A DNA stretch of 64,000 nt from Diadema setosum (GCA_033980235.1 CM067075.1:6240486-6304485), one strand, 5' to 3'; shown: positions 1 through 12,222, numbered from the stretch's first letter. Notes: generated from the letters alone by a model not told the origin. A program made the numbers and translations.

Positions 1-556
1 TGAAGTTACCTTCCCTTATAACTATCAACTTGAGTTGAGTTAGGTTTGAGATATTTATTTAACAACCGTAAAAAGCTTACTATCAGAAGCTGTTTCTCAA
101 TAAGGCCGTGAAATGATATCAAAATATAACATAGAAATCATACAATGAAGAGAAATCAATGCAACTATAATACATGAATTATAATCATAAACGAACGCAA
201 ATAAAATAGCATACAATGTGTAAATACAGGTAAAAGAATAACATAATCAAACATAATATGACAAGTTAGTGGGAGACGATAATAACATAGGCATTATTGA
301 TACAATAACTGATACTAATTATGTAATCATCAGTGACGATGTGTGTGAGAGTTTACGTCACAATTTGTCCTTTCATTGTCAATGATTGTCTATTTCCTTC
401 AAGGAAATCACGCCTAACATCCTATTTTCATGATTTTCCTCATGCAGTACGATGCGCGAAATACATGCCTATAACCCGGATGGCTTTTACTGCCAGAGTG
501 CCATAATGTGCTTCCAGCTTGTTGCGATGCATCATGTTGCGCATGTTTTGCATAGA
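1..556. other. AT-rich DNA, no gene seen
   Basis: This is AT-rich sequence with stop codons scattered through all frames. I see no coding signature, RNA gene or repeat structure before the MITE that begins at 557. Confidence 0.5.
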
Positions 557-945
557 TTAAAGGGATTGTACAGTTATGGTTGAGACCTAATTTCAGGTTT
601 CTAACATTTTTTGGTGAGATAATGAGAAACCTCATATAAAATGTGGAGGAGCATGTAATTCTATGAGGAATTCAACGTTTATTTGATGAAAATTGGTTTT
701 GAAATGGCTGAGATATCAAAAAAGAGCGATTCTAATAAAGTGTGGGACCCACACTTTATTACGATCGCTTTGTTTTACTTTGTTTTTTGATGTTTCAGTC
801 ATTCCAAACCCGATCTTCGTCAAATAAACTTTGAATTCCTCTTAAAATGGTATGTTCTGTACTATATCATAAGTGTTTTCTTGGTATCTCGCAAAAAGTT
901 AAAAACCCAATTCTCATTTCCACCAAAACTGTACTATCCCTTTAA
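557..945. mobile_element. TTAA-flanked foldback MITE, 389 bp
   Basis: The element is bounded by TTAA at 557-560 and at 942-945. The left end reads AGGGATTGTACAGTTATGG and the reverse complement of the right end reads AGGGATAGTACAGTTTTGG. The arms stay imperfectly complementary towards a sharp palindromic centre near 750 (GTGTGGGACCCACAC). It has no coding capacity. TTAA target duplications are typical of the piggyBac and Kolobok groups, so the mobilising enzyme probably belongs to one of those (inference). Confidence 0.85.
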
Positions 946-2015
946 TGTTTACCTGACAATGAGATTGACGGTACAGTTTACGAAAACAGAAAGTATTAAC
1001 TGTTCATTGGAAAATCGGCTGAGATTGTATTTAGATTATAGATACATTTGAGTTGATTCAAATTTTAGTTAAGACCTTGTATTTCAATTTTGACATAATT
1101 CAATTTCTCTCATAATCAAGAGATATATATAAAGGGGTATCTAATCCATGTGATGTGCTGCTAAATGTTCGTGAACATAGTGGATTGTAGCAAATTTTAG
1201 GTTTCCTTATGCAGGGTTAGGCAAAAGTTTTCATTATTGCAAACTTAATTTCTTACTGCAAAGAAATTTTGAACATCTTCAGAATCTCTGACGAAACCTG
1301 CAATTCGTTATGTTCGCCAATATTCGCTGTTTAAGCAGATACCCCCATTATGTATCTAGATTTATATGAAAGGTTAACTTCACATACTATTTTTAGATAC
1401 ATTAATACATCATTTCCAACTTAGTAAGCAAAAAAAAAAAAAAGAATACTAATTCAAACAGTAGCGTTTGTGATATCATGTAGGCCTATTCTTTAGTGAA
1501 AGCTAAAGCTGTTAGATATTCCGATGTTGTTCCATCGCAACCCTAGGAAAGAGACTTTATGAACTTGTGTCGCTTCTTGACTGTTTTCAGTTTGGCACTG
1601 GCAGTATATTGACGATAATTCAGACAATAACAGTTTACTTGGAGAATGGACCTTGTATAAACATGTCTGTTTTGAAACAGCGTGGGATTTTTCCCGCCGT
1701 TTAGTTCAGGTGAGAAAAATGTCGTTATTATAAGCATAAAGTTGTTTTTGTTTTTCTTTGCTTTTTAGGCAAAAAAAAAAAGAAAGAAAGAAGGAGAATT
1801 ATCTCGCAATAAAAGGAACTTCAATTCCCATATTACGTTAACACACAAAGTTAGTTGGGACCAGATGATTACATATCTCGCTGTATGTTGCGTTTGTCAG
1901 ACACAAATGTAATGCTCGCTATTTTGAATTCATATAGCTGCGAAGACAAACATCACAACTGACATTCACGGGCATGCCAAAAAGTGCAGCAAAATGAAGC
2001 ATACTGCACCTGTTC
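946..2015. other. Non-coding DNA, no gene seen
   Basis: I see no supported gene. The stretch holds short A-runs near 1430 and 1770 and a TAGGCCTA octamer at 1481-1488. The short open frames here have no recognisable protein features. Confidence 0.45.
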
Positions 2016-2532
2016 GATTTGACAGAAGAAGATTAAAGAAAATCCAGAGTTTAGGGACGCTGAGGCGTCACCCCCCCCCCCCCCCCCCGCCTTCCTTCAG
2101 CTGTGGTTGGGGCTCATTTTAACAAATCAAAATCATATTACCATAAACATGCTATCTGCCAAGTTTGGTGAAAATCCGTCATAGATTTTTCAAGAAGATG
2201 CTGAAAATGTGGAAAATCTCCCTCCTCCCCCCCCCCCAAATCTGGGCACCCCTGGATCCCCCATAGTCAAACATGAAATTTAAGTCATTAATGTCTTCAT
2301 AGCACTAACTTAGGTCTATCTTTTTCGGTTCGACAGAAGAAGAAAAAAAATCCAGAGTTTAAGGACTTTAAGGCTTCAACTCCCCCCCCCCCCCCCCCCG
2401 CTTCGGCGGTGGGGGGGGGGGGGTGGGCTCATCTTAACAAATTACGATCATATCACCATTAAGATGGTATCTGCCAAATCTGGTAAAAATCCGTTGTGGA
2501 ATTTACAAGAAAATACTGAATATGTTAAAAAA
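2016..2532. repeat. Two diverged direct copies of a ~210-bp repeat with C/G tracts
   Basis: Copy 1 (about 2016-2226) and copy 2 (about 2329-2532) share, in the same order, a GACAGAAGAAGA start, an AATCCAGAGTTTA segment, a long C run, then GGCTCAT, ATCATAT and TATCTGCCAA segments. Copy 2 also has a long G run (2410-2423) facing its C run. The CTGCCAAGTTTGGTGAA part recurs near 27486 in another repeat, so these belong to a dispersed family. Confidence 0.7.
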
Positions 2533-2649
2533 AAAGAGGTGTTCGCTTAAGTGGTAGCTAAGACAGGTGGTACAGATGGTAATAGTTCATGCAGAGCTTT
2601 GATTGGGAGTTTCTCTTCCATCTATACATGATATTTAAGTGAAAGGAAA

Positions 2650-2778
2650 GGTTTGCACATTTCCCGGCGGCTTTTGCACATTTCCCGTTGATGAAATTTA
2701 GAGAGGTTTCGCGGCAAAACGTTTGCACATTTCCCGACGTTTGCACATTTCCCGGCGAGACGTTTGCACATTTCTCGG
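2650..2778. repeat. Short tandem array of an 18-bp unit (TTTGCACATTTCCCGGCG)
   Basis: Five copies of TTTGCACATTTCCCG start at about 2652, 2673, 2722, 2740 and 2763, separated by short variable spacers. The array abuts the 3' end of the decayed LINE ORF1 reading frame and may have expanded from it. Confidence 0.75.
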
Positions 2779-2789
2779 CTCCACAGTCC

Positions 2790-3690
2790 TTAGCAATCGT
2801 GAATCTCTCGCCAGTCGCACCTTTTACACAAATTTTGCCGTCTTGCGTCCAGATTTTGTACAATTTGTTCCTATTTCGTTTCCTTGCCTTCCAGAACATA
2901 GTTTATTTTGACTACGGGATTTCGTGAGGTTTTCGTTGATGTAGACAATTATGTGCATCTTCTGGGTCTTTCATCGGGGTCTTTCTTTCGAAGGTCGAAC
3001 CAGGCACCGTAGATTTGCTCTTTCGTGCGGTAGCTCGCGAACTTTACGATGATGTTTCGGTGATGTCTTTAATCAGGGAGGTGGGATTCCAACCTCCCTG
3101 CTTTAATCGCTTGTTGTCAGGGGCAACCCTGGACTTCATTTTCCCATTGTTTCGCGTTGGGCCAAACCTGTGACTGAGGTCGATGTCGCACTTCTGCACC
3201 GGTATTCCAAGGTCGTCACGACACACTTTCATGATGATATCGTCTGTGCCTTCTCGTTTTCTGGGATGCCAGAGAAATTTAGATTTATTCCTTCTGGAGT
3301 ATTGCTCAGCTTCTTCCATTTCAGCTTCGATGTCGTCTAGCTTTTTCTCCAGAGCAGCAATCTTTCCGTTGACATGGTCGTCGATGTCAAATAATTGAAC
3401 GGACTTTCGTATAATACCTCTTCGCAGAGCGTCTCGTGAGCATCATTCATCAGCGTCGATTTGATAGACGTGACGAGCTTTGAGATGAAGGTCGAGTCAG
3501 TCAGAAGCTTTTTGATAACCACTTGAATGGCATGACAGAGGTCAGTGTCAAGATCACCCGCACTTTGTTGAGCCGCTGGCTTTTATAGCAACTCTTCAGC
3601 TTTCGTCTTCGGGGCATTATCGAGCTTCAAGCTCACAGTGGCTCGCTTAGGTTTATCAAATGCCGGCTTGGTGATTGAATTCAGTGAAGT
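2790..3690 (-). pseudogene. Decayed LINE ORF1-like protein (coiled coil plus RRM-like part)
   Basis: Read from right to left on the minus strand, the pieces match the usual order of the ORF1-type protein of non-LTR retrotransposons. First comes a segment with KKLLTDSTFISKLVTSIKST (about 3440-3520). Next is a coiled coil with AALEKKLDDIEAEMEEAEQY (about 3295-3360). Then comes the conserved EQYSRRN block, followed by DDIIMKVCRDDLGI and DIDLSHRFG (about 3165-3300). Last are C-terminal remnants with KARKRNRNKLYKIWTQDGKI near 2800-2895. The frame shifts between the first two parts (near 3400), an in-frame stop lies near 3585, and further shifts occur downstream, so it is dead. In living elements this protein binds RNA as part of the retrotransposition particle. 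No ORF2 lies beside it. Retroelement origin is firm; the clade is not assigned. Confidence 0.75.
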
Positions 3691-4297
3691 GTATTATAAA
3701 CTATAGGCTGGTGGAGCATAATTATGCTCACACAGTCCGTTCATGGGGGATCCTTGCTTCCAAAATTTGAAAGGTGAACTTGCGATAGTCCCGTTCAAGC
3801 GCGAGAACCCGGTCTCATGTTTCATTCTAATAATTATGTTTTCAAGCTAAAGAATAATGACGTGATAACCCGGATGATAACACCGAATAAGACTTTACCC
3901 ACACTTTATTCAGAAGACTGAAATTCATTTTGTTTTACCTTTAGAAAGGAGAGTTTATCTTTTTATGTTAATACGAGTTATAATTTGCCGGGATTTTTGA
4001 AGTTCATGATTACGGTAAGATATGGTGCCCCAGAATAACGGAATTGCTACGCCACTGCACTCGCAACTTTTCGTTGTTGGCTTCCGATGAGGTGTTCTTC
4101 TTGAATAGCTCGAGTGCGGAAAAGTTTTTATTTCACCCCCTCTACGACCAACTGTAAGAACATGCATTTACAAAACCCGCCAAGTCCCAATCAGGCATCA
4201 CGTCGTCGTACATGAGTGACAGAAGACAGAGGGAAAAAAATGTATATAAAGGCATAACGAGTGTTAGTTGAATAAGAACTAGTTCGCTGTAGTTGAA
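3691..4297. other. Non-coding DNA, no gene seen
   Basis: Nothing recognisable. Short open frames on both strands lack protein-like features. Confidence 0.4.
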
Positions 4298-4408
4298 AAT
4301 ACATTCAGAAAATACATTCAGGAAAATACCTTTAGAAAATACCTTTAGAAATAACCTTTAGAAAATACCTTTAGAAATTACCTTTAGAAAATATATTTAG
4401 AAAATACC
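4298..4408. repeat. Minisatellite, ~17-bp unit (AAAATACCTTTAGA)
   Basis: About seven degenerate head-to-tail copies of AAAATACCTTTAGA or AAAATACATTCAG are present. They are followed by a C-run and T-run near 4434-4450. Confidence 0.75.
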
Positions 4409-6902
4409 TCACAAATTGATGTTTGGATGCGTGCCCCCCCCCCCTTTTTTTAGACGAACTACAGTAACGGATCAAAGTTGAGTTGATGTGTGCAGCAGAC
4501 TTCGATATCCCTTTCATACATTTTATCCGATCAATAGATGGTAAAGATCGGTCATAGTTTACGTAAAGTGGTGAAGGCATCTATCGACGCGTAATTTATG
4601 TTTAGAGGAAGATAGATGCGATGTTTCAAGCTTGAGTTGCTGGCCAAGGGTTGCTGGTGATAAGTAAGCCAGAAATTGATCTTGCAAAGTCAATACATTC
4701 TACTCACAACGCCTTTATAGAAGCAATAATGATATCAATAGCAGTGCAGCAGAAGTGAATATCCACCATATTAGTATAAAACAGCACATATTGATGTTAC
4801 CATGTGCTATAATAACTCAAAATGACTATCATGACAGAAAAAATAGGCCCATGGTATCAATGTTCTATAAACATAATAATTTCATTCAATTTTATCAATT
4901 TGAACGTTTATTCAGTCATTGTCTATATTATTTTGATTCTATCTACGATGAATCGCAAGGGGCATGTAAGAGGGATGGAGGAAAATAAGGTGATATCAAT
5001 CCCTTTTGCATAATTATATAGTCTAGCGATATCGATATTAGGATTTGCACAAAAACTGTCAAAATGTACCACTGAGATACAATGAATAGATGGTGATGTA
5101 TTAGTGATCATCAAGTGAATCTCCTTTGAGCTTTGGATATTATAATCATTGTGTGCAATGTGTGCTGTATACATTGTCCTAGCTTTATCACAATTGCAGT
5201 AAAGTACGTGAAATATATGGTCCAAAGGTATCTGTTTCACTTTGGAGGGAGAAATAATAAAAACAAATCGAAAATGCAACAAAATATTGGTCGCAAATTA
5301 GGCTATTCACCTCAGTTGAAGACAGTGACACTTTGCTTTCCATCCCACGGTTGCATTATAGTGCGCCGAAGTAACAGCAGCGGTCGGTCCCACCAGTCCC
5401 AATTAAACATCGTTTTGCGACGGCCATCCACCTGTCGCGAGAAAAGCAAGGACCCGCGGCCCGACAGTTCTCCCGTGACTCCTAATCAGCGGGATCTGCC
5501 ATGATTTTCCTTGATGGCAGTAATTTTAGCCCTCATGCTGGTCCTTCAATCAGATTTGTTTGATACGCGACGATCATGCTAAGTCGCTTGTATCCAACCA
5601 GAGTAACTCGCAAACAGATGTATGTGTTCTGAGACCCGACGCTGCCAAGTTTATTCGTCTTTGTCGTGTTCTATTATCTTAAAGAAAATTACACTGCTAT
5701 TCCTGAGACATGTATGTGTTTTTCTCTTCCTTTTGTGATAAACATTAGTATATAGATTTAACAAAACGTTAAAACAAGACCCAGTCTACTTCAGCAAGGA
5801 ACGAAGAACAACTGATTCGATACTGCCGATAGAAACATTGAAAACACTTTCGTATAATTTCAAAATACCGTAAAGCATGCCATTGTAGTAGTCGTTTCCT
5901 ATATTTAACTAACTTTAAACAAAAAGAAGCAACAACATGGATAGTCGTAGCTGATTTGTCGTTACAGTGGATAGAGATAATTGTTACTGTTGCTCGGGTA
6001 TTTTATACAGTGTTTCAGACGGATTCGTTGTAAGAGCTATAATTATAATTAACCGTCGGGGACACTTGTAAAGTCTAATGTATGTGCAAACAATTGCCCC
6101 ATATAGTGAGTTGATTTTGGAACAATAATTCCCAGATGGAAATTATAATTACCGCCTACAATGCAGCTCATCGTCACCAAGACATTTATAAGAGGGGTGG
6201 TGCGCAGACACATAATAACTTCGTGCCTGCAAGCGTCCAAATCCTGTATGCGTCAGAATCAAAACTGCAATTTATTGCGCATTGTAATTCACCGCAGTAA
6301 ACACGCTTTACTCGTGCTAGTTTCCATGAACAATTACAATCTACTTTTATTTGCTCTTTTCCATGCAAAAATAACAATCTATTTTTGCTTCCAGTTTGCT
6401 CAATCACTGGTTATGACTTCGTGTGCCAACCGTTCTATCGCGATCATGTAAGGACAACATCAGTCTTATTCACAAGATCGCGTATTACCAGTTTGTGAAC
6501 TGTGCATTCAGGTGAAGGCTGAGCTTGCAGGCGCCAAACAAATTGCCGAAGTTGTAGTTTGCTCCATCGTTAGGACCAATTTCCTGTCAATAACCGCTTA
6601 CTTTACTAGTCCGCTAACAATGTCCAATTAATATACAAAAGGACTGGACAAACTAATGAACACATTCTCCACAGACTGAAGGATAACTGAATTACGAAAA
6701 ATATGATGTTGTAGTATTTAAACCCGACACTCTGAAAGTAAGGTCAGATAAATCTTGTAGCGAGTAGCGGGTGCATGCGAAATTGTTGACACTTTGGCAG
6801 TCTTTCGACTGAAAATGTAACCAAGCTCTCAATCATTCCAATCGTGAAAGTGGCTTTAATGAATAATGAACTAACCGCTCATCATCATCATAATCATCAT
6901 CA
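4409..6902. other. Non-coding DNA; slightly GC-richer patch at 5320-5660
   Basis: No gene is supported. The patch at about 5320-5660 is GC-richer than its surroundings and carries a short open frame, which I cannot relate to any family. It could be a regulatory region or an untranslated exon (speculative). Confidence 0.35.

Positions 6903-6934
<32 letters not shown>
6903..6934. repeat. (CAA)n microsatellite
   Basis: About ten CAA/AAC trinucleotides, preceded by a short CAT-rich stretch. Confidence 0.9.
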
Positions 6935-7872
6935 TAAAATGTGATGGTTTGGCAGATCACGGATGTCCTGAAAATTTGCGGAGAATTAAAAAAAAAAGTC
7001 TTGTCTTCTGTCATCAGCTTCTTCAGAAAAGATTACAACATATTCAACAGTTGGAGTGCAATTAATGGTAAAGCAAGTAACAAGTTTCCACTCGTTGAAT
7101 CACTTTTGAGCACACATCATATTTCAATGCAGAAAAATTTGTGTTCCTTATAATAATATTCTTTCTTCCTTTGAGAAAAAAGGAATGTAGTTTTGAATGT
7201 ATCAATGCAAGAAATTCAAACTTTTAGATGGAGTTTCAGTCCAAAATGCATAGATTTGTTACTGTAAAAAACGCAGATATATGGACAAGCTGAGGGTATT
7301 TGACTGAGACGAGAACAAAATTTGACAAGTTGAGAAAAAAATACAGCCGAACTGCGTACTGATTGGAAAATGAGAAAGCAATTAACCCTCGCTATACGGC
7401 GCTGCTGTCAAGGTCTCGATTGCGTTTCGTTTCCTTCGTTGTCCCCGCAAATTGCCGCATGCCGCTGCAGCTAGACATCTCGCTGCTTGATTTCCGCGAA
7501 AGTTCATAGTCGGGCGTATCAATTGTGTTTTGAAAAAAAAAACAAAAACAAACTTCGCCAACAGACATAACATAAATTATACATGTATTCAAGGATAAAC
7601 ACTAAAGCGTTTCTTACGTCACCATCAACGATGTTCAACTGTGGTAAATGAGTCTAAATTGTCCTATAACTATAAGGGCCAGAAAGCGACTTGTTCAAAG
7701 CTCGTACAGGTGCCCTCAAGCGCCTTGTTTAGAACATGACTGTGTGAGGCCCCCTCCCTATAAACGTCCCTAAACGAGTACAAGGAGGCGAGTTAAGGAA
7801 AGTAGTCTTCTCGCCTCACGCTCTTGTACTAACTGTACTAACGCGACACACTAAATCCAGAGGAGCTCATCT
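6935..7872. other. Non-coding DNA up to the large transposon
   Basis: I see no gene. An imperfect hairpin lies at about 7777-7833, with GTACAAG and GGCGAG facing CTCGCC and CTTGTAC. The TCT at 7870-7872 is the left target duplication of the element that follows. Confidence 0.4.
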
Positions 7873-8966
7873 TAGTCTAGCAGCCAGAAAGGGTCCCCGT
7901 GCACCCCCCCCCCCCCTAAAACAAAATTCTACGATATGTTCGAAGATCGTCAGAACCTGTATGATCCGAATCCGGTTGTCGCCAGTGGAAAAAAAGGTTG
8001 CGCGCGCGTCTTATTTGCATATTTCTAAGATGGGCGCCGCCCGTTGCTAGGAGACGGATTATTTTTGAATAACTTTAGTTAGGAATAACAAATTACCATA
8101 AAAATGGTATCATTTTGAAGAGAATTAAATTTCCTACAAGCTGATACCCCATTTGATGGGATAAATAGATGATGTCATGAAATATTAAGGAAGGAATTAT
8201 GTTTTTTAGCATTTTTCTAAAAAGATCCGGAATTTGGTTATAGTGTTCTTTTCCATACATTTAATATGCATTTACAAACAACATTTGAATTTTCCTATAA
8301 TTATCCCCCAAACATAGCTATTATCATGTGAAAACGGCTTTCCAATACATCGATTCCTTTAAATGTTACACGACATTAAAGGGGATATGGTTCAATAGGT
8401 TTTACAGCAATATCTAAGGGTTATAATGTCTCCGCGCGCAATTGCGTAGGTTCTGTATGTGGGGTTTGTTGTAGATCACTGCTATCTATTGATCAAATCT
8501 CATCGAAATCGGCGAAGAAAGAAAGAAAAATTACACTTTCTATTCCTTATATGAAATAAAAATGGTTTTTTTTTTCTATTCTGTGTTACCAAACTCAATC
8601 CATTAAGCTTCCCATATGAACAGTTTCTTGTCTTTTTGGATTCCCTCCAAGAACGTGAAATTAATCACAACTTATCTGATATTAAAAAGTTAAAGAAAAA
8701 CATTTACGTGACAGTTTCCTCTTATTGGAAGATTAAAGTGAAAAAAAAAGAAGAATCTTATGCTAAAAGCCCTAAGAAATAAAGAACTTGTTAAATGGCC
8801 TTTCAGAGTTTAAAATGAAACATGGCTATCTTATTTTTTCATAACAAAATGAAGGGAAGTATCTGTGTAGTTCATGTCGGCCCATACTGGGTTTAGTTAC
8901 ATCATAAATTCTTCAGAAATGGTCCCCGTGCACCCCCCCCCCCAAAAAAAAAAAAAAATCTACGAT
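7873..8966 (+). repeat. Left terminal inverted repeat of copy 1
   Basis: Its reverse complement matches 13561-14625 over about 1.1 kb with scattered differences and small indels. It carries the left-type diagnostic bases GTGCACC, CTGTATGATCCG and AAGATGGGCGCC. An internal GGTCCCCGTGCACC at about 8921-8934 echoes the terminus and marks the start of a truncated inner module. Confidence 0.9.
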
Positions 8967-9190
8967 AGGTCAAAGGTCAAAGATCAAGTGAAATACATGC
9001 TCTCCTATTCATCCAATTAAACCTAGGTCAAGGAAGGTGACCATTCAACACATTTGTGACAAACATGCCATTACAATATTTTGCCAGTTTTGTGAAAATG
9101 TAATCACACATTGTCCACATGTACTATAGACCTATTAGGAGAATCATGCATTATGGCGGAGGCATACCAGTCGTCATAGCGACATTTCTA
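8967..9190. repeat. AGGTCA-rich repeat fragment (inverted relative to 10225-11215)
   Basis: It opens with AGGTCAAAGGTCA (8967-8979), continues with CCTAGGTCAAGGAAGGTGAC and ends with GGCGGAGGCATACC near 9157-9170. The same landmarks appear in the opposite orientation in the longer copy at 10225-11215. The fragment interrupts what should be the left inner end module. Confidence 0.75.
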
Positions 9191-9463
9191 GTTTAATATT
9201 ACAACGAAGATTACGACTATTATTAGCAGTTGGTAATTAAGAAGTGTACGAAGACTAACTCAAACAATACATCATTATATGAGTGGCTATAATGTACAAT
9301 TGATAAAAACCCAATAAATCTGTTTTTTTTTTCAGGTTATACAGTGCGTATCAAAAAAAAGGTAATCCAACTTTGGCGGGCTACTACTTTACAATTGTCA
9401 GCTATGGAGAGCTCAATGTTTTAATTCCAATGATATCACAAACCATCGAAAGCTATGCTGCCG

Positions 9464-10225
9464 GCTGAAAGCAATAACAAATTTACTTCTTGTATATTAT
9501 AGAAAGAATGGCCACGCGAAAGTAACAAGATTAATGCTCTGATACTGGGAATTTGAAAACAATAATGACATTGTTTCCATTCCTGTTGTGTCGTTTGTTG
9601 TTGGCGTGTTTCCTTTCAAAGAGTGAAAGTAGTAGTAGGTTAATAGATGTCGGCGTTAAAGCTTGTACAATATAACAATATTGGTCACAGTTTATTATTC
9701 CGAAGGTTCATTTTTTTCCCCCAAAGGTTCTTTATTCCGGAGGTTCGTCATGATATAGATAAACGGGCCCAAATTAGTTATTGCTGAAAGCAATAACAAA
9801 TTTACTTCTTGTATATTATAGAAAGAAAGGCCACGCGAAAGTAACAAGATTAAATGCCCTGTTACTGGGAATTTGAAAACGATAATGACATTGTTTCCAT
9901 TCCTGTTGTGTCGTTGGTTTTTTCCTTTCAAAGAGTGAAAGTAGTAATATAGTAGGTTAATAGATGTCGGCGTTAAAGCTTGTACAATATAATAATATTG
10001 GTCACAGTTTATTATTCCGAAGGTTCATTTTTTCCCCCAAAGGTCCGTTATTCCGGAGGTTCGTCATGATATAGATAAACGGGCCCAAATTTGTTATTGC
10101 TGAAAGCAATAACAAATTTACTTCTTGTATATTATAGAAAGAAAGGCCACGCGAAAGCAACAAGATTAAATGCCCTGTTACTGGGAATTTGAAAACGATA
10201 ATGACATTGTTTCCATTCAAAATTC
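9464..10225. repeat. Three-copy tandem repeat, unit ~318 bp
   Basis: GCTGAAAGCAATAACAAATT starts at 9464, 9783 and 10099, giving periods of 319 and 316 bp; the last copy is partial. Each full unit holds GGCCACGCGAAAG, GATGTCGGCGTTAAAGC and a pair of TTCCGAAGGTTC/TTCCGGAGGTTCG motifs, linking it to the TTCCGAA family elsewhere in the window. The unit junction forms the near-palindrome TTATTGCTGAAAGCAATAA. Confidence 0.88.
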
Positions 10226-11215
10226 AAAATGGTCACCTTCCTTGACCTAGGTCTCATTGGATGAATAAGAGAGCATGTATTTGGGGATTTTAGGACTTAA
10301 ACTTGACTTTGGCCCTTTCATAAGTTTATGCATTAAGTAATTTTCAAGGTATGGAGAAAAAGTGCAATATTTGTATTGAGTAATAAATTGTTACCATTTT
10401 CATCTGGCCTTTGACCCTAAAATTCATAAGAGAATCACTGTCAGGCAGAACATGCATAAATATGTACTAAGTTTCAAGATGCCATGAGCCACTTCCGAGA
10501 CATGGAGGAAGAAGCAAGTTCAGCACTTTCTCTTGATCTTTGATCTTTGACCTTTTTGGCAAAAAAAAAAAAAGAAAGAAATTGCCAGAGAATCTCTATT
10601 TTGGGTTATACATGCATACACCAAGTTTTAAAAAAAAAGTCCTGCTGGCATTGCATAAATATGAGGGAAATAGTAAAATTTTGAAGTGTTGCCCTTGACC
10701 TTTGACCCCATGAACCCCAAATTCCCTAGATAATCACTTCCAGTCAGTACATGCATAATATATACTATGTTCCATGAAGATACCTTGAACAATATCCAAG
10801 ATACAGAGAAAAAAAGTAAAATTTTAACATTTTCACTTGACCTTTTCACATTTGACCTTACCCTTATCACCCCAAACTTTTACCAGTGAATTTTAACTGG
10901 GTAATACCTGTATACACTAAGTTTCAAGAAAATATCTTTAGGCATTGCAGAGATATGAGGGAAATAGTGAAATTTTAAGCATTTGACCTCGACCTTTTGA
11001 CTTTTGACCTTGAGCATGTGCACCCAAAAGTTGATAGGCAGAATTTCACCCCCAATACACATACATGCCAAATTTCAGGTTTTTTTTGTTTTGTTTTGTT
11101 TTTTGTTACGCTGTCCGCAAAATTCATTACGGACGGAGAGAAGGACGGACGGAAGGACGGACAACCCGAAAACATAATGCCTCCGGCACCACTTCTTGGC
11201 GGAGGCATACAAAAG
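10225..11215. repeat. AGGTCA-rich dispersed repeat, ~1 kb
   Basis: The sequence is full of GACCTTTGACC/GGTCAAAGGTC-type motifs separated by roughly 60-70 bp stretches containing CATGCAT and TTTCAAG segments. It ends with CGGACGGAAGGACGG and GGCGGAGGCATAC. Similar repeats are widespread in marine animal genomes (general knowledge). The open frames within it are fortuitous. Confidence 0.75.
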
Positions 11216-11289
11216 AATCTAGATTACATAGGTGAAGTAATCTTTGAAGATATGTAAATATTGATATGTACGGTATTGAAACTGTCGTG

Positions 11290-11575
11290 TTGATTATCCT
11301 TATGGTACGTTACCACTCTCGTGGAATTCACTAAGCTGGGTCCACTTTCTCGATTCGCCCGAAATCGTGGTCTTACTCGGGGACTAATCGTGCTGATCAT
11401 CAGATAATCAAATCTTGATGTCAGTCAAAGACATTGTGTTGATCGTAGTAATTTTTCGAACAGTCCAATAATTCTTCTACGATCAACACGATTACCACCA
11501 TAGACCTCAAGATGTGATAAGCCATGATAAGATCACCACGGTCACTCGTAGACTAAGAATCGATTTGTGGTAGAT
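11290..11575. repeat. Imperfect palindrome at the centre of copy 1
   Basis: GTGTTGATCGTAGTAA on the left faces TTCTTCTACGATCAACAC on the right, around about 11465. Weaker complementarity continues outwards (AATCAAATCTTGATG against CTCAAGATGTGATAAG). It looks like an old foldback element trapped in the larger transposon. Confidence 0.65.
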
Positions 11576-12017
11576 AGTATACATGTATTAGCATATCGAG
11601 ACTCGCGACAATGGCAACCTAGTGAAAGTGTTTTACGTGCAATGTCAATAATCTTTTGGGTATCGATAATGCACATTTATAGTTACTCTATCTAAAAAGG
11701 ACCGGCGGACGAGTAGGGCATGGATATCTGAAAACATTGGATGGTGCATTTAATTCATGCATGAGTTAAAATGTTATTCCAGCGGAACTTACATGCGCTC
11801 TAAAAGTGGATTGCACGTCAGATGCGCCTATAGCAGATATACACTTCAAATCATTTTAGCAACTTATTTCTGTGGAAAACATGAAAATATTGTATTCGTT
11901 GTGGTTAAACATTTACACTCTGAATATGTCTAATGTTTAACACATTAGTCATACACATACATCCTTGAACACAAACACACACAACACAAAAGCATACAAA
12001 CCTGCATAAATATAAAC

Positions 12018-12222
12018 GTGATATATATATATATATATATTTATATATAGATATAGATATATTATATATACATAGTTATAGTATATACATGCACACATAC
12101 ATACATACACGCATGCATAGTTAATGTTCCCTCAGACATTTCCCTCATGTTTTATAGATCCATGCATTAAGGTCTACTTAACCATAACATTTTTTTTTTC
12201 TCTCTCTCTCTCTCTCTCTCTC
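12018..12222. repeat. AT and TC microsatellites in copy 1
   Basis: (AT)n lies at about 12023-12069 with GATATA interruptions, and (TC)n at about 12200-12222. Both recur as reverse complements in copy 2 (about 34480-34495 and 34630-34695). Confidence 0.88.
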
